From Mariannaea sp. PMI_226 (lineage: Eukaryota; Ascomycota; Sordariomycetes; Hypocreales; Nectriaceae): 64,000 nt of DNA. Positions within the stretch are counted from its first letter, which is position 1, and every line of letters starts with the position of its first letter. Positions 1 to 12,836 of this stretch are shown here, piece by piece. Both the position numbers and the translations under genes were made by a program. The notes beneath the pieces were generated by a model. That model did not search any database. It was given only the letters and a program-made list of their open reading frames with translations, and was not told where the DNA came from. Location: the NCBI GenBank assembly GCA_024336345.1, contig JANFOG010000005.1, positions 2,170,001 to 2,234,000 of the forward strand. Reading direction: 5' to 3'.

Positions 1-2089
1 ATGTGGGTATAGATGTGCGTGTGTGCGCTCGAGGCTTTGCATGTGGATATGGAATGTGAATGTGGATTTTGGACTTGGATGATAGGTGTGGATGTGGATG
101 TGTGATGAGAGAGCTATGGAGTATCCGATCCAATGCCAGGCCTGGCTTTGGTGCATAGAGTAGCGCAAGGCAAGTTGGATACCTGATAGGTAACATTATG
201 AGCCTAGTCAATTAGTGTTGACGATAAATTGAGCTGTCGTCTTTTCTGTTTACTGATTAATAACTACATACTCCGTACTACGAAGTAAAGTAATGTATAT
301 ATAATCCACGTTGGCAAAACCCGCCAAATCAACTCCGGTCTATTTCCGTTTTCTTCGACTGTTTTTTCTCCATGCGGCGAAAAACCATGAGCCATAAAAA
401 AAATAAACAAAAATAAAAACTAAAAATTGACAAAATTCTCTCGATTCCATCCATCTTCCCTTTGGCGAGACATGGGAAGAAGCTCACCATGCAAATCCAC
501 ACAGTGTGCGCCGCCTCATGAACTGAGGCACGTACCTTAGGAAGCGACGGAAGAAGTGACAGCCGAAGGCGACAAACACGAATCACGACACAAGAAGCAG
601 TCAGTAAAGTTGTATCTCCTGAGTAAGGGTAGCGCCATCTGTCTTCAGGTTGTTTGCAACTAATGCCTACTACTCTGAATGTAGTCTACAATGCATCATC
701 TGGCAGGCAGCGCCTGCACTATTACGCACTACACAATGCGCATTACACTACACACTGCGCCCTGCACACTACACACGACACACGACACACGACATACCTA
801 GGTAGGTAGGGTAGGTAGTAAGTCCAGCTCTTTGTCACTATCCACGAGCTCCGAAGTCATTAGTTTTGCTACTATCGTAAGTCTACCTCCCTCTTCAAGA
901 AGACTACTACGTAACGTGGAGGGGATTCGAAACCCCAACGCCTTGGCTTCGCTTGGCTTACCTCGCCCAGAAGCTCGATGAAGAACATGGTGACGATTTA
1001 GATGCCCTATTGTGTTTTTGTCGTGTTTCGCCGGCCTTTCCCGTAGTAGGGAGTTTTTGTCTATTGAATCATGAAATACATTCATTCGCCTTTCGTTTTC
1101 CGTCTCCTTTGACTTTGCCGCTCTTTCTCTCATTTTTGCCTCCCCTTGCTTGGTTTCCCTCCTAACTAATCCAACTTGAACGAATAATTGATCCACGCCT
1201 CTAATTGACCCTCCTTTGCCCCCCATGCAATCACCACGATAGTCCTGTAATCACCATTACTATGTACATAGTAGTAGTTTTCCCCCTTCTTCGTCCGTCT
1301 CGGATATTTGCCACTCTGTTTCTCGCCGATACTAAACTCCGAACCTCGGTCACGGGCTGTAAAATCTCCCGACACTAAAGCACAAGTACCGCCCGAATAT
1401 TACTACAGTACGTGTAAATTAATTAGGTGTATCTATGGTCCTTAGACAATATAAATAACGGGGCAACTCAGCTGCAACAAGCATTGCGTTGATCTCTCCT
1501 AGACCGACTGCGTAGGCCTCCCTCCATGTGTAAGCCTCCCTAATATCTATTTAATGCGAAGATACTGCGAATTCTCCAACAATGCAACATCCTGCTTGTG
1601 CTGATATCTAAAAGGGTACTCTAGGGCAAGTCGGTTCCCGGCAAATGCCCGACTCCACAGCGCACAATACCCGATTTGTTATAACGTATTATTATGTTGG
1701 GTTATAATGTTATGAACGTTGATACTAAGCACATAATAAGTAGGTGGCCGACCGCGCCTGTCGCTCTGCTCGCTGTTGACTCATTCGGCGTCATCCTGAT
1801 TCTCCCAACCAACCTCTCCCCCCTCCCCCAAATAGTTGTAGAAAATGCAGAAGCAATAACTTAAAGAATTATATACTCCAAGTAGCCCAAAAGTCTTCTT
1901 CGAAGAGTTGTGATAAACAAACTGAAATATTTGCCTCACGCCCTTTGTCTTACACATCTATTCATATACAACCTTCAGACAAGTACACAGTAGTACAACC
2001 AACAACCAACTGGAGCACCCAGGCATAATCCTTTGAAATTCGCAATCATACAGTCACACTCGACGATAATCAAAGAAAAAATCTCGACA
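1..2089. other. Gene-free left edge of window
   Basis: No open frame here has protein-like composition or recognisable motifs. The first 110 bases are TG/TGGA-rich low-complexity sequence. Around 715-815 lies a degenerate run of ACAC(T/G)AC units leading into CTAGGTAGGTAGG-type repeats. The final 200 bases upstream of the acetyltransferase are its presumptive promoter and leader. Open frames at 329-586 and 798-1226 look like chance. Confidence 0.6.
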
Positions 2090-2973
2090 ATGTCCCCCTC
2101 ACAAAACTACCGCCTCCGCCCCGGCACCTGGTCCGACCTCCCTGTCGCCTCGGATCTCTACATGGCGAGCTTCGACAAGGAACCCCTCCTCGACTACATG
2201 TTCCCGGGCCGCCGTGCCAACTCGGAGCCGTTCCGTATCTGGATCATGCGCCGCTTCCGGATGCGATACTGGACCCAGGGCTACTTTCTTACTGTCGTCG
2301 ACGAGTCTCTAGACCCAAGTCCCGTCGACAATGGCGAAGAGGTACAAGGTCAGGAGTCTGATGACGTTGCCAAGTCCATAGAGAAGAAGAGCAATAGTTC
2401 ATATGCACAACGCAGAACTGTAGGATTCACCTGGTGGCATCGTCCTGCCGAGACCTTGTCCTTCTACGACCGCTGGCTTTCACCATGTAAGTCCCACCCT
2501 CCATCCATACCATCCACGGGCCACCACTTCCATGAACCAAACACACACACAGAGACACCTCTAACTTGACGAATCTTATTGTAGCCTCCTGGTTCCGTCC
2601 CATAGTCGTCACCATCCTACGTCTCCATGACTACTTCTTCCCCATCCCCTCTATCGACAACCACCGGCTGGGCATCTACGACCGCACCTTCGCCCTCATC
2701 GAGCCGCAGGTTCTGTCCTCCGCCCGCCGCCGCGCAGCCTGGTACCTCGCCACCGTCGCCGTCGACCCTGGCGTGCAAGGGTACGGCATCGGCGGTCTGC
2801 TTGTAAGGGATGGGCTCGCCAGGGCTGATGCTGCTGGTGCAGCTACGTGGCTGGTCGGCCTGCGTGGGTTGGAGAACTACTACAACAGGTTTGGCTTTCT
2901 AGAGGTTGCGAGGGCCAACATTGGTGAACTAAAGGATTGGGACGGAGGCTCAATCATGTTTAGAAACGATTGA
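2090..2973 (+). CDS. GNAT-family N-acetyltransferase, two exons
   Basis: This gene encodes a predicted GCN5-related N-acetyltransferase of 261 residues, which would transfer acetyl from acetyl-CoA to an amine; the substrate is unknown. Exons are 2090-2486 and 2585-2973, separated by a 98-nt GT-AG intron starting GTAAGT. The start at 2090 (MSPSQNYRLRPG) is preferred over an in-frame extension to 2033 because the conserved N-terminal beta strand begins at YRLRPGTWSDL. Motif A, the acetyl-CoA pyrophosphate loop, is visible as QGYGIG at residues 197-202, following the strand TVAVDPGV. The ending NYYNRFGFLEV is the usual GNAT C-terminal strand-helix. The segment at about residues 85-110 is acidic and probably a loop insertion. 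Soluble and probably cytosolic, as no signal peptide or membrane segment is seen. The nearest gene is convergent and shows no functional link. Family assignment is firm; the biological role is not. Confidence 0.9.
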
Positions 2974-3874
2974 GTTTGACCCTGACATGAGATTCGGCTC
3001 CCAGGCAGTGAACTTGCAGAAAAGTTCATGGTTCAGGGATTGTTGTTATCTAGAGGTGATATGAATCTCTCAAACGTTTCGATTGAGAGCGATTTTCAAA
3101 GAAGTAGACAAGGCTAACATCAACATCACAAGATTGGAGTGTGAAAAATAGATTCATTTCCATGTATCATTTCTAGACGCTTCAAGGATCATGAGCCTTT
3201 GGCTCCAAACTAGATGTAAACCGTCGCTCACCACAATCAAGCACCAGACCTGATATGTGTTGGTGGCTTAAAAAGAAATCAACCTAATCGCTTTGAGACC
3301 TGCTCAACTCCATGCCATCTTTAGCCAGCCAATCGCCTCTCTAGAGTTCATCAACCATTCATCATCATATCGCACCGGTCATGGGCAGAGAATGTGATGT
3401 TAGAGTAAAGTGTTTGAATGTGCAAAACAAGGTAAGAAACGCGCAGAACAAGGAAAAAAGAAATAGAAGAAGGAAAATCGAGGTATTCCGCACCAAGTAT
3501 TCGTGGTTTTTCAACACCTGGGATTTTCTGTGCAAAGGCAGACACTCGAAAACAGGGAGACGAAATTCCGAACTGTTGCTCTCTGGATGTCGTAGATGCT
3601 GTGTTGCAATGCACCAGTCGTGATCGTGTATGTCCCTGCTGTTCAAAGGATACTAAGCGCCGCCGAGGTCCTGAAGAATGTCTGGGAGAGTAGATATCAA
3701 CCAAAGACTTGATAGGTGAGTAGAGCTTGATGTGGCATTCGCAGGTTTTATGAATGCTCCCGGTATGCTGGCGCTGAGTAACGTTGAAATTACTCATCAA
3801 GGCCATCTGCTGGCCCTCGACTTGAATACCGTTGACATCTCTGTGTCGCCCTTCGAAAGCCATGCCATTGCCTA
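2974..3874. other. Convergent 3' intergenic region
   Basis: This spacer lies between the 3' ends of the acetyltransferase and the ORP1-like gene and should hold both 3' UTRs. Open frames on either strand at 3351-3863 have no recognisable content and overlap each other. I see no separate gene. Confidence 0.6.
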
Positions 3875-6800
3875 CTATTCAGCCGACCCCGAGGCAGTTC
3901 GGATATTGGGATCAAGAGTAGCAGGTCCACGAAGACGCTCTCCCTCGTCACCAAGAAAAGTATCTTGGGCAACGACACCCCCCGTGAAAGGGTTCGAAAC
4001 GGAACGAGTGGTAAACTCCTGGGATAGACGGCCACACTCTTGAACATTGTGATGTTCATGCCAAGGTTTCCTAGGGGGCTCTCTGTATAGATCTGTTGTC
4101 TGAGACGGTTCGGCTCGAGCATACTCCATCTGCCCAAAGTTCCTCAAGGCTGGTGTCAACGGGGAAAGCATATTATCAATATGGGAAATTAGGTTGCCCT
4201 CTGATTGAACGGGAGGCATTGTGTAACGGAAACCATAATTTGGTAGATACTGGGAGCCATAATTTTCAAGCTGGCTAAAGTCACCACCATATGAATATCG
4301 GCCCAGATGTGGCGCGTGGACACTATCTACCGAAGCGGGAGAGCTCTGTGGAGTGCAAGGCTGTCCATTCATCAACTGTAGGTGACCGGTAGTGCCAGAA
4401 ATGGGGCCACGAGGACTGAAAGTATTAGATCTAGGTGTCTGAAGATTATATGCTACTGTTGCTAACTCCTGCGTATGAAAATTAACAGCGGTTCGATTCA
4501 TCGGGGGTGTGAGAGGGTTCTGACTGTCAAATTCGGCATGGTCATTGCGTCGATCATTGGACTGCAAGTGGCCGGCTCGGTCTCGAGGCTTATTGATTTG
4601 CGAATCACTTCGCTGTCTCTGGTGATGGGCCGCGGAAGCTGAAGCAAGTGGGCGCTGAGTGTCATTAGAAATTGCTGAAGCTTCAAGAGACATGACTCCA
4701 GCTTCAAGCCTCTCATGGTTGGCGTTTTCCTCTTCAACGCGCTCGAGAGAAGAGTTATCCTTGCAAGTTGGCGATCTCTCGTCATCGCCATAGTTTTCAG
4801 CGGAGTAGTGGGTGGCATCCTGCATGTCGATGTCTGGAGAGCCTTCGCGCTGGATAGCCTTGGAGGTGTGTGTGGCCTGCATTGTGTAGGCATCGACAAC
4901 CTCCGGAAGGAACTCAACAGGCGGAACGTCCCGCAGCACGCCTTGCTGAATATCGTGGTGAAGACGCTCAACAACGTTAAGAATATCATCGTGCGTCTTG
5001 CCTTCCCCAAGGCTCTGGATGATCCATCGTGGTAGAGGATCTTGTCCATTCGACTCAACAAGCCGTCTAAGCTCGCGCTTTCGAATAGAGAAAGTCCACG
5101 AACGAATAAAAATCCCTTCAACGTTTATTCTATCGTTGCTCTCAAGCCCCTGGCTCCAGAAAATCATCCGGGCGATCTGTTCATAGACCAAGTCGATCTG
5201 GGTCATGCTGAACTCGGCTCCTTTGCGGTAGCGGATTCGTTGGTAATGCTTACGACACATGCAAACCCAAGCTCTCTCGGGGATCCGGCGAGTGCAGACC
5301 TTGTTTCGACCAAAGAGATGCGAGATGACCTTACGGGGAACAGATCCTGTGTTACAGTTGTCGACATGCATGCAAATATCGCCACCCTGTAAATTAGCAC
5401 CAGCGCGAAGTCCGAATCGATTGCAAATGTTAAGGAGTCGAGACTGAAAATCGGATGACGAGGCAATAGGAGTTGAGAAAACTGCGAAAACCACTGTCAG
5501 CTCTTCATCCTTGCCCAAGAACACGTTTTACACACCTTGAGTCTGCGGAGGGGGGGATCTATTCATGTTGACTACGGCCTCCTCGCTGGGCCTCATAGGT
5601 CTCGAGATCGGAATTGTGATAGGCAAAATATTGTTTCTGCTAGCCCGACGGCCTCTACTAACACTTCGGCGCCCTCGAGGCATGGTAAGTTGTGGTGAGG
5701 GTAGGGTAAGGCCAAAGGTCTCCGTCGTGATTGGTGGAAGGTACAAAGGAGCTCGCGCAAAGGGTGAAGACGAGAGCGGTGGAGGATTGGGCGCGGAGAT
5801 CGTACGCTTATGAATACGGCCGATGGGATGTAGAACGCTGCTTCTAAGCGAGGAGTGACTGAAGAGAGGCCAATTAGTAAGATTGTCAATTGAATGTGTT
5901 TAGCTGATATCGGTGCTTGATGGTTGATATGAGAGGGGCGATTGAAGAAGAATGATTAGCCACTCTGGGTTTGCCGTGAGCAATGACTGTTGACTTATTG
6001 TAACTGCAAACTTCTGGGGTAGCAAAGAGCACCCCTATTCACAGAAGTAGTCGAAAGATAAACGATGACAAGGTGACGCCGTGAGCAGTGATGCAAAGTC
6101 GGGCGACGGAACTAGCGCTGCAATCCGGGCAGCTGAGCGCAGGTGTCACGATCAATAAGCCTTCTCAGACGAACGCTATTGTATTGTCTCATTCACTGCG
6201 CTCAAACTTTTATTTTCCTTGGTTTGGAACGACATGCCATTTGCCAGCTGTTTGTTCCATGACTGCTCCTAGAGCTGAGTGGGGTTGGCTGATGGGGCAT
6301 ATGTGCATGAATGGAAATGAACAATGGCGGTTTTGTTTTCCGATTGTTTGGCAATAGTGTGTATTGATCCATCGATGTTTAACAATGGGGATGAGATAAG
6401 AACGAAAAAGAAGAAAGGATTTTACAAACCTCTGGTCAATGGACAAACATGCCCGCTTCCGTTTGGTAGCCCGGACCTCCAAAGTTGGGTCAGAGGGACT
6501 ATATTGTGGTAAACCGGGGGTAGACATTGGCGTAGAGGCATGCTGAGATAGTGGAGGTAGCCTTGGAGACGATTCTTGGTGTTCTGCATACTTGGAGGTT
6601 GGTGTCAATTTGGGGAGCTGCTCAAGCCTTGATTCAAGCAGCGACATCTCGACAGCCACTGAGCTAGGCTGATGACCGCTGACTGTAGACATTGACGATA
6701 GCCTTGAATGTCCTCCAGAGAAGGTCGACGAGCAAAGAGACGAGAAGCTGCTGCGGCTATCGGAGATTCTGTGCCGAGGACTGCTGCCCATCCTGACTGG

Positions 6801-7678
6801 TGCGCCGACACCATGGTCCATCCTAAGGCTTGACCTATAGCATTGTTAGCCCATATTACCCCTGTGAATCATCAAACAAATGTGATAGAGCATGTGCTTA
6901 ATTGACCCATTAAGCCAAGAGTTTGGGCACTAGGCCCCCAAACACATTGACAACGCATTGCTTATGCGGATGCCCTGTTATGCGGCGCGGATGTACCAAT
7001 ATGCAAGTGACATTATAGCAACAGTGTCTCGGTGCTCACCTTCTTGCGCCTGAGTGATGGCGAGGATCGTAGCTGGGACTTTCCAAGTTAGATTTGAGCT
7101 GATTCATGAACATATCTGACAAAGAGAGTGCGTTCTTGGGTGATAGATACCTTGTCCGAACCCATGCATCTTGTTGAATGTCCGAAGCAGAAAGCATTCT
7201 CCTTCAGAATAGTCAGTCCTGTATCGCTGACCATATTGAAACAAAGATCAAAGTAGAAAATTTACCTGTTTTGTCCTGGGTTTGGGAAGGGGGTAGGGAA
7301 ACTAGGAGCAGCCACCGACATTGGTGACTCCATCGATGCCAAAGATGAGTGCCTAGAGTGGTCACCAGCTGTAGCCACCACGTAGGAATGCGGCACCTCT
7401 GTTAGGTCGCCAGGTGTGCGAAAAGAGCGGCATGTCCTCGAATAATGAGTAGCAGCATTGCATGGGAGCGAGTAGCCACCAGCATCCCAAGGCGTACGAA
7501 CTTGGTTCTCACTTGTCTCGCTCGTTCGCTCCGCAGGCATGCACTCTGGAGAAGGTGTTGGAAGAGAAGTTGGTAGAGCATAGCTTGCTCGAAGATCCAG
7601 AGGCGGTGTAACGCCCTTCGGTGCTAAATCCTGCGGTTTTGACCCCGTCGAGAGGTTGAGCATCGACGCGATGTTCAT
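3875..7678 (-). CDS. ORP1-like Cys-rich conserved fungal protein, five exons
   Basis: A protein of 969 residues that I recognise as the family annotated ORP1-like in Sordariomycetes; its molecular function is not known to me. Exons on the minus strand are 7678-7266, 7201-7040, 6834-6430, 5858-5536 and 5481-3875, and all junctions are GT-AG and keep frame. The N-terminal 430 residues are Ser/Pro-rich and low complexity, with DLxxAS and PTPSPE-like motifs. The conserved core is at about residues 435-545: a helix (SSDFQSRLLNICNRFGL), a Cys/His cluster (ICMHVDNC at 470-477, then C residues around KVCTRRIPERAWVCMCRKH) and a basic RIRYRKG patch. The pattern suggests metal binding and a nuclear regulatory role, which is inference. 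The rest is Ser/Gln/Asn-rich and disordered. The third intron is unusually long at 571 nt. The start MNIASMLNL was chosen because upstream in-frame sequence is not protein-like. Confidence 0.8.
5859..6429 (-). other. Unusually long intron (571 nt) of ORP1-like gene
   Basis: The donor reads GTTTGT after codons SIDQ, and the acceptor ends CTCTTCAG after a TTACTAAT branch-like site. Joining the flanks restores an uninterrupted frame (SIDQ-SHSSLRSS). The other introns of this gene are 54-205 nt, so this one stands out. It could hide a skipped exon or a regulatory element; I saw no conserved coding segment inside. Confidence 0.65.
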
Positions 7679-10600
7679 AGTGAGAATGGTGTTTAGGAAA
7701 GACGTGGATGTCGTGGGAGTTGATAATGGATTAGCGTGGCACTGCGTTGCAGCTCCAAACCATATGCCCAGCAATCGTTCACAAGCTGGAAAGATCGTGT
7801 GGTGGATTAGAAGACGGCAATACTCTTCCTGCACCCGATGTGGTTGCCAGTCGTCGAAATAGATTTCGTGAATCAGTAAACCTGCCTAACTTGAGGTATG
7901 TCCACGATCATCCAGATCATCAATAATGTTGTACAGGAGGTAAAATACCCTCTCGAGATAATTACTGATTAGATTAGGTAGGTATCCAGGATATCTGGAG
8001 ACGAGTAGATGCAGATGAGTATTTTCGAAGCGAGTCAGTGATGCGATATCCGGAGGGCTGGCGGTGATGTTTTCTAGGTGCTGATGCAGAGGTTTCGTAT
8101 GTACTAAATCGCCGCGTAGTAAACCAAGTGGAAACGTGCCATCCCTATTGGTATTATCGAACAAAGGCGAAAGATAGTAAGAAGGTTAGATAGTGTTGGC
8201 TCTGAGTGTCAACGTGGTTGGGTAGATTGACGTTGCCGTCGATCTCGTTTATCGATTATCCAAAATAGTCAAGTGTAGATGCTCGTATAGAATAATGTAA
8301 AACCGCTTTAGGCTACCAAGTTCATATGTATTTAAAGATCCGAGAATGATTTCAACGACTCCAAGGAGAGATTAGGTGGGTGGGCGAGTGGATGCAAAGA
8401 AGAGGGGGGGATCAAACAACCATTGAACGAACTTGGGATGAAGAAAGGGCGGGAAAATGGAAGAGATGAGACGAATCTGCCACGAACAAGAGGTTAATCG
8501 CTGGACGCTATGACTGGATTGACAACGCATGAAAGAGACGGTGGGATTTGAAGACGGTAGTCGTTTGGGGATGGGGATGGGGTGTCAAGCACGGGGGCTG
8601 AAAGGGGTGTGAACTGAGTGGTCAACGATCCATCGCCTACCAGGGCCGCGGAGCAGGGTACACCTAGCAAGCCAATTCAGGAATTGAAGTTGATGATTTG
8701 AAGAAAGAGAATCCAAAGATTTCTGTGATGGGACCCAAAACGTGGACATGTGGCGGAAATCAGCAGCGGTCGGCCCGGCCTCACAATCGGCACAAGATGC
8801 GGATTGCCGGGCTTTAACAGGCCGTTTTGCTTCTAATTACAGAGCAGGATACTGAGTGGCATATTCCGTCGATTGTATAGGGGACAAAGACGCGTTCTAC
8901 CATTGGAAACTTATCAGGCAAATTCTACCTACCCAGGACAGTAGAAGAGGTGGCCCGATTGGCTCTCAAAGACGAGACATCGATAGACCACTAACCTTTA
9001 CATCCTGGGATAATGGGGGTATACGATGCGGGCCTCGAGGAAAACACAGAGAAGCAGTGCAAAGCTTCTGTCATCGGGTACTTTACAACGTATCATATTT
9101 ACCGAGAGTTTTCCAGGAACGAGAGATCCTTGTTGGCTGGCGTGATGGGTCGCAGATCATGGCGTTGAGGACCCCGTCCGAACCATGATCTCCGCAAGGG
9201 GAATTTTTGGGGCAGCGCGCAACATAATGGGATTAGATGTGTCAACCAGGCCATTACCACCTTGACCTAGATGAAATTGGGAACTGGCACAGTGAACAGG
9301 CCATGGATGGTTAATCGGTAACAGTTGCATTACCCCTTCGCGCTGAAAGCTTTACTGGTGCCATGGAAGGGGACCACCTAGGCGTAGTAGCTCGTCGATC
9401 TGCAAGGTGATACGTGCAATGAGGCATGAAACATCTCCAGGGACCAAATATGTTTGACGTCGTTAGAACAAGGGATCTAGGCGTCGACTTGAGCCAGGGT
9501 CGCACCCCATGGATTCAGTGTGGTGGACAGCAAGCGAACAGCAGCCAGCCGCACAGAAAGGGCATTACAACGCAACAGAACTTAGGGACTGACCCACTAA
9601 CAAGCTCATGTGTTGGTCGACTGTTGGTCGGGAGATGCCGAGCTCATGCGTTGGGGATGGCCCGTTTTGGTTTTGGACGACGACTGCAAGGATAGACAGT
9701 GGGGAGCTAGAACAAGCCCGGCTTGGGCGGATCATGAAGCCCACGGCCATCTTGTGAGACGACTTCTCGCGTTCCTCTTCGTCTTTTTCTTTTTGTTGGT
9801 GGTTTCTCGCTGCGTCGCACAGCATTGGGTAATATGTCAGTTTCCGCGCCAATAGATGTGTAGGCTAGGCCAATGTGTTCAATTAATTCCCTGCTTTCTG
9901 ATCTTGTATCACCTAGTTAGGGAGAAATCATTGGTTGTTATACGAGGAGGTGTCTCGCAGAGAATAGCCTAAATACCGAATTGTAAGGCAAAGGACCCAC
10001 GAATCAAACATTTGATGAGGGTAGAACCAAGTGTAACTGTGGTGAGCCTGTATCCCTGTATGTGTGTAAGACCAAGCAACAAGGCCAACGGCTGAAATGT
10101 GAAGCAAAGATCGGTGGTATAATTCAGGAGCGGGGGACCATTCTAGGTGGCTTTAGTTAATTTCCCGAAGGCGATCGTGTTGCATCGAACACCGCACTGA
10201 CTTTGTGACATGCCGATACGGTGTACTATGTAGGTAGACAAAGCTTGAGGTTGGTTTGGGGTTGGGAAATATGGGCACAAACGTGCCATGATCCCGTCAA
10301 TACTGCAGATGATGATGCCTCCTAATGCCATGCAGCAGCAGGCCTAGGTGGGTTTCCATAGGACTGGGAGAATGGACACATCTAAGTGGATCTTGTTGAA
10401 TCGAAATACGGCGAGCAGGGAATAAGAAAGCAGGAAGCTTTTACCCATGTAGGATGTGCTATCATTATTGATACTCGGGAAGTAGCATGATTTTTTTTTT
10501 TTTTTTTTGAATGAAGGGGCTAGCCCAAGAGTCTCCGTGGTCATCATAGCAATCGCCACGTTGAAAGTCGTAGATGATGAATGTTGCAGGTATCTCCGTG

Positions 10601-11980
10601 CCGGGATGCGGAATAGCGAAAGAGAAAGAATTAGAGCCTTAAGCGGGATGGCCGCTGGGAAACCGAGTCAGAGCTCGGGCATCGAAAATAGGATGCTGGC
10701 CGAGCTGGAAAAAGAAGCATCTAGTGCCGTGGTACAGGTCTAAGTAGGTAACCCCAAGCAGAAATCCTGGTAGCAAACAATGTGGTTTCAGTCGAGCCTG
10801 TCGAGAGCCCCATAATGGTTGAACAGGGATTCTGTTGCGCGTAATGCGTCCAGCAGGGGGGCCTTTGGGAGCCGCGGGCGGAGCCTTCAACAGGGGCCTT
10901 GACATGTAATTGGTGGAGTGATGGTCTATGCGTCAGAAGAGGAAGGCTAGCTGGGCAGATGAAATGTCTGAGAGCTCATCACCTTCAGGTGAAGCGAGTT
11001 TCCAAGGATGTGCCGAGCTGGACCTTGAGGCGAACAAATCGAGCTCCCAGGCGCGAGAAGCGACAAGATAGTCCCGCAATGGCCAAGTTTGGTTCCTGCA
11101 GGAAGGCAAGCTAATACGAAGCTGGAGGGGAGCTTCCAGTTCACTGCAAGTGTTCGGATCCGCCGTTTGTGTGACATGGTAGAGGGCGTCTTTTCTTTTT
11201 GTTGATATTCTGTTTAGTAAAAAATGCGTCACCATCCTTGCATGTCTAGACGAGACTGCCGCACGCGGGCAGAAACGGTTGCGGCAATGCGATCTGATGA
11301 CGCGAGAAGATGGATACGATAACGAAGTCAGGAAGTCAAAGAGGGAGGGAGGGAGGGAGAGGGGCAGGAAAAAGGTATCGCATCACACGACTGGCAGCTA
11401 TTGATCATTAGATGGGAGTGAAGTTTTGTCAGCATTGGTTACGAAGCCTTTGTTGTGAAGTATGGACATTTCGTTGTACACGTCTGCATACGCGCATTTT
11501 GGATTCTGCACCTTCCGGCTGAATTCCCAACCTTCCCTCTACTGGATGTTAAGATGCAATGAAGAAAGAAGAAATGGTGTCGGCGGGGCAAGTCCAGGTT
11601 GGATGCTTCTTTCCGATTATACATGGTACACGAGGTAGCACAATAGCGCATCGGTGGGCAAGGTACCTTAGGTGAGGCTGGCTTTGTGGATCGATGCAAT
11701 AAATGGATGGGCAGGAGGACGAGAATAATAATTCTCCGAAGAAATCTAGGGCGGTTTCGTAGCGTTCCAGAATGTGCACGTACTTCGGTAGCGACGGTGT
11801 AAACTCGAACTATTTTAATACGTAAACCGTGGTTTCGATATCTACACTGGTCCGGGATATGAGGTAAGAGCGTGTGTGTGTGCTCAGTGTGATTCCAAGT
11901 ATAGTATCAACGATGAACCCACCTCAGGTCTCAGGGTTTTCGCAGTGTTTCGTCTCATGTATACCAGGGGGCCCCTTCTC

Positions 11981-12118
11981 CTTCCCCTCCCCCTCCCCCT
12001 CCCCCGGCTCGTTCTTCCTTTCTCCCCTCTCCAGACCTCGCCTACTTAATAATTATAGCAACGTTAGATCAGGGGCGTTATTACTTAGATCATGTTGGGA
12101 GGGGGAGGGGGAGGGGGC
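11981..12118. repeat. C-rich / G-rich inverted repeat
   Basis: The left arm at about 11981-12006 has repeated CCCCCT units. The right arm at about 12097-12118 has repeated GGGGGA units that are nearly its reverse complement. About 90 bases of mixed sequence separate them. The arms could pair as a hairpin, and the G arm has several runs of four or five G suited to a G-quadruplex. No gene overlaps. Confidence 0.75.
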
Positions 12119-12258
12119 GCTGAGGAGCAACTGGCTCCGACTCCTAGAAATAGAATTTGGCTTTCAGTTAGGGACGGAGAATGGAATGGCCAATGTAACA
12201 CTCCAGTGCTTAATTGCTTAATTGACTGAGACTGCCCAACTGACTGACTGAATGATCG

Positions 12259-12289
12259 ATTGCCCGACTGCCCGACTGCCCGATTGCCA
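12259..12289. repeat. Short tandem repeat, 8-base unit TGCCCGAC/T
   Basis: About four consecutive copies of TGCCCGAC or TGCCCGAT are readable directly. They follow a stretch of GACTGACTGA-like sequence. No coding role is apparent. Confidence 0.75.
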
Positions 12290-12806
12290 CCAATCTCCAA
12301 TTGCTTTTCCTCTTCAATTTTTGTCTGCTCTGGAGGGCAGAGGCGCATTCTCTCCGGGTTAGTCTGAGGTCTGAGCTACTCCTCGTTTCTCTTCTTGGAG
12401 GATCCTTTGTTTGGTCAACCCAAGGTGTGATTAGCTTACCTACGGATGTACCTTTCAATCCGCCCATAGCATCACCGAGCATCTCGGCAATTGATGAAGT
12501 GCATTTTGCTGACATGTGTTGCCATTTTTTTTATTATTTTTTTTTTCTTCTAGAACCCTCACGCCCCTCCCCCATGGAGGAGATTTTACATCATCATCTC
12601 TTCCTGATTACTCAAATATATAGCTCACTTGCGCACGGGGAATATATTGTGTATTTGGATGATAAATGGTATATCCAGTGTGTAGACCGATCTCATGTGC
12701 GTCTGCAGTGGCGTCCCCCACCATACACAACTACCTTAGTATATGCAACTCATGGACACAGTCGTCACGATATCGTGTTATTGTATGTGTCTATATGTGC
12801 ATTCAA

Positions 12807-12836
12807 CAATAACAACAACAACAACAATAATAATGA
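12807..12836. repeat. AAC/AAT trinucleotide microsatellite
   Basis: This is a run of roughly ten AAC or AAT triplets. In one frame it would read as poly-Asn, but that open frame is not credible as a gene, so the run is treated as a noncoding microsatellite. Confidence 0.8.

Noticed and set aside
905..925. GGGGATTCGAAACCCC, a T-arm-like stem near 910
   Set aside because: The surrounding bases do not form a cloverleaf on either strand.
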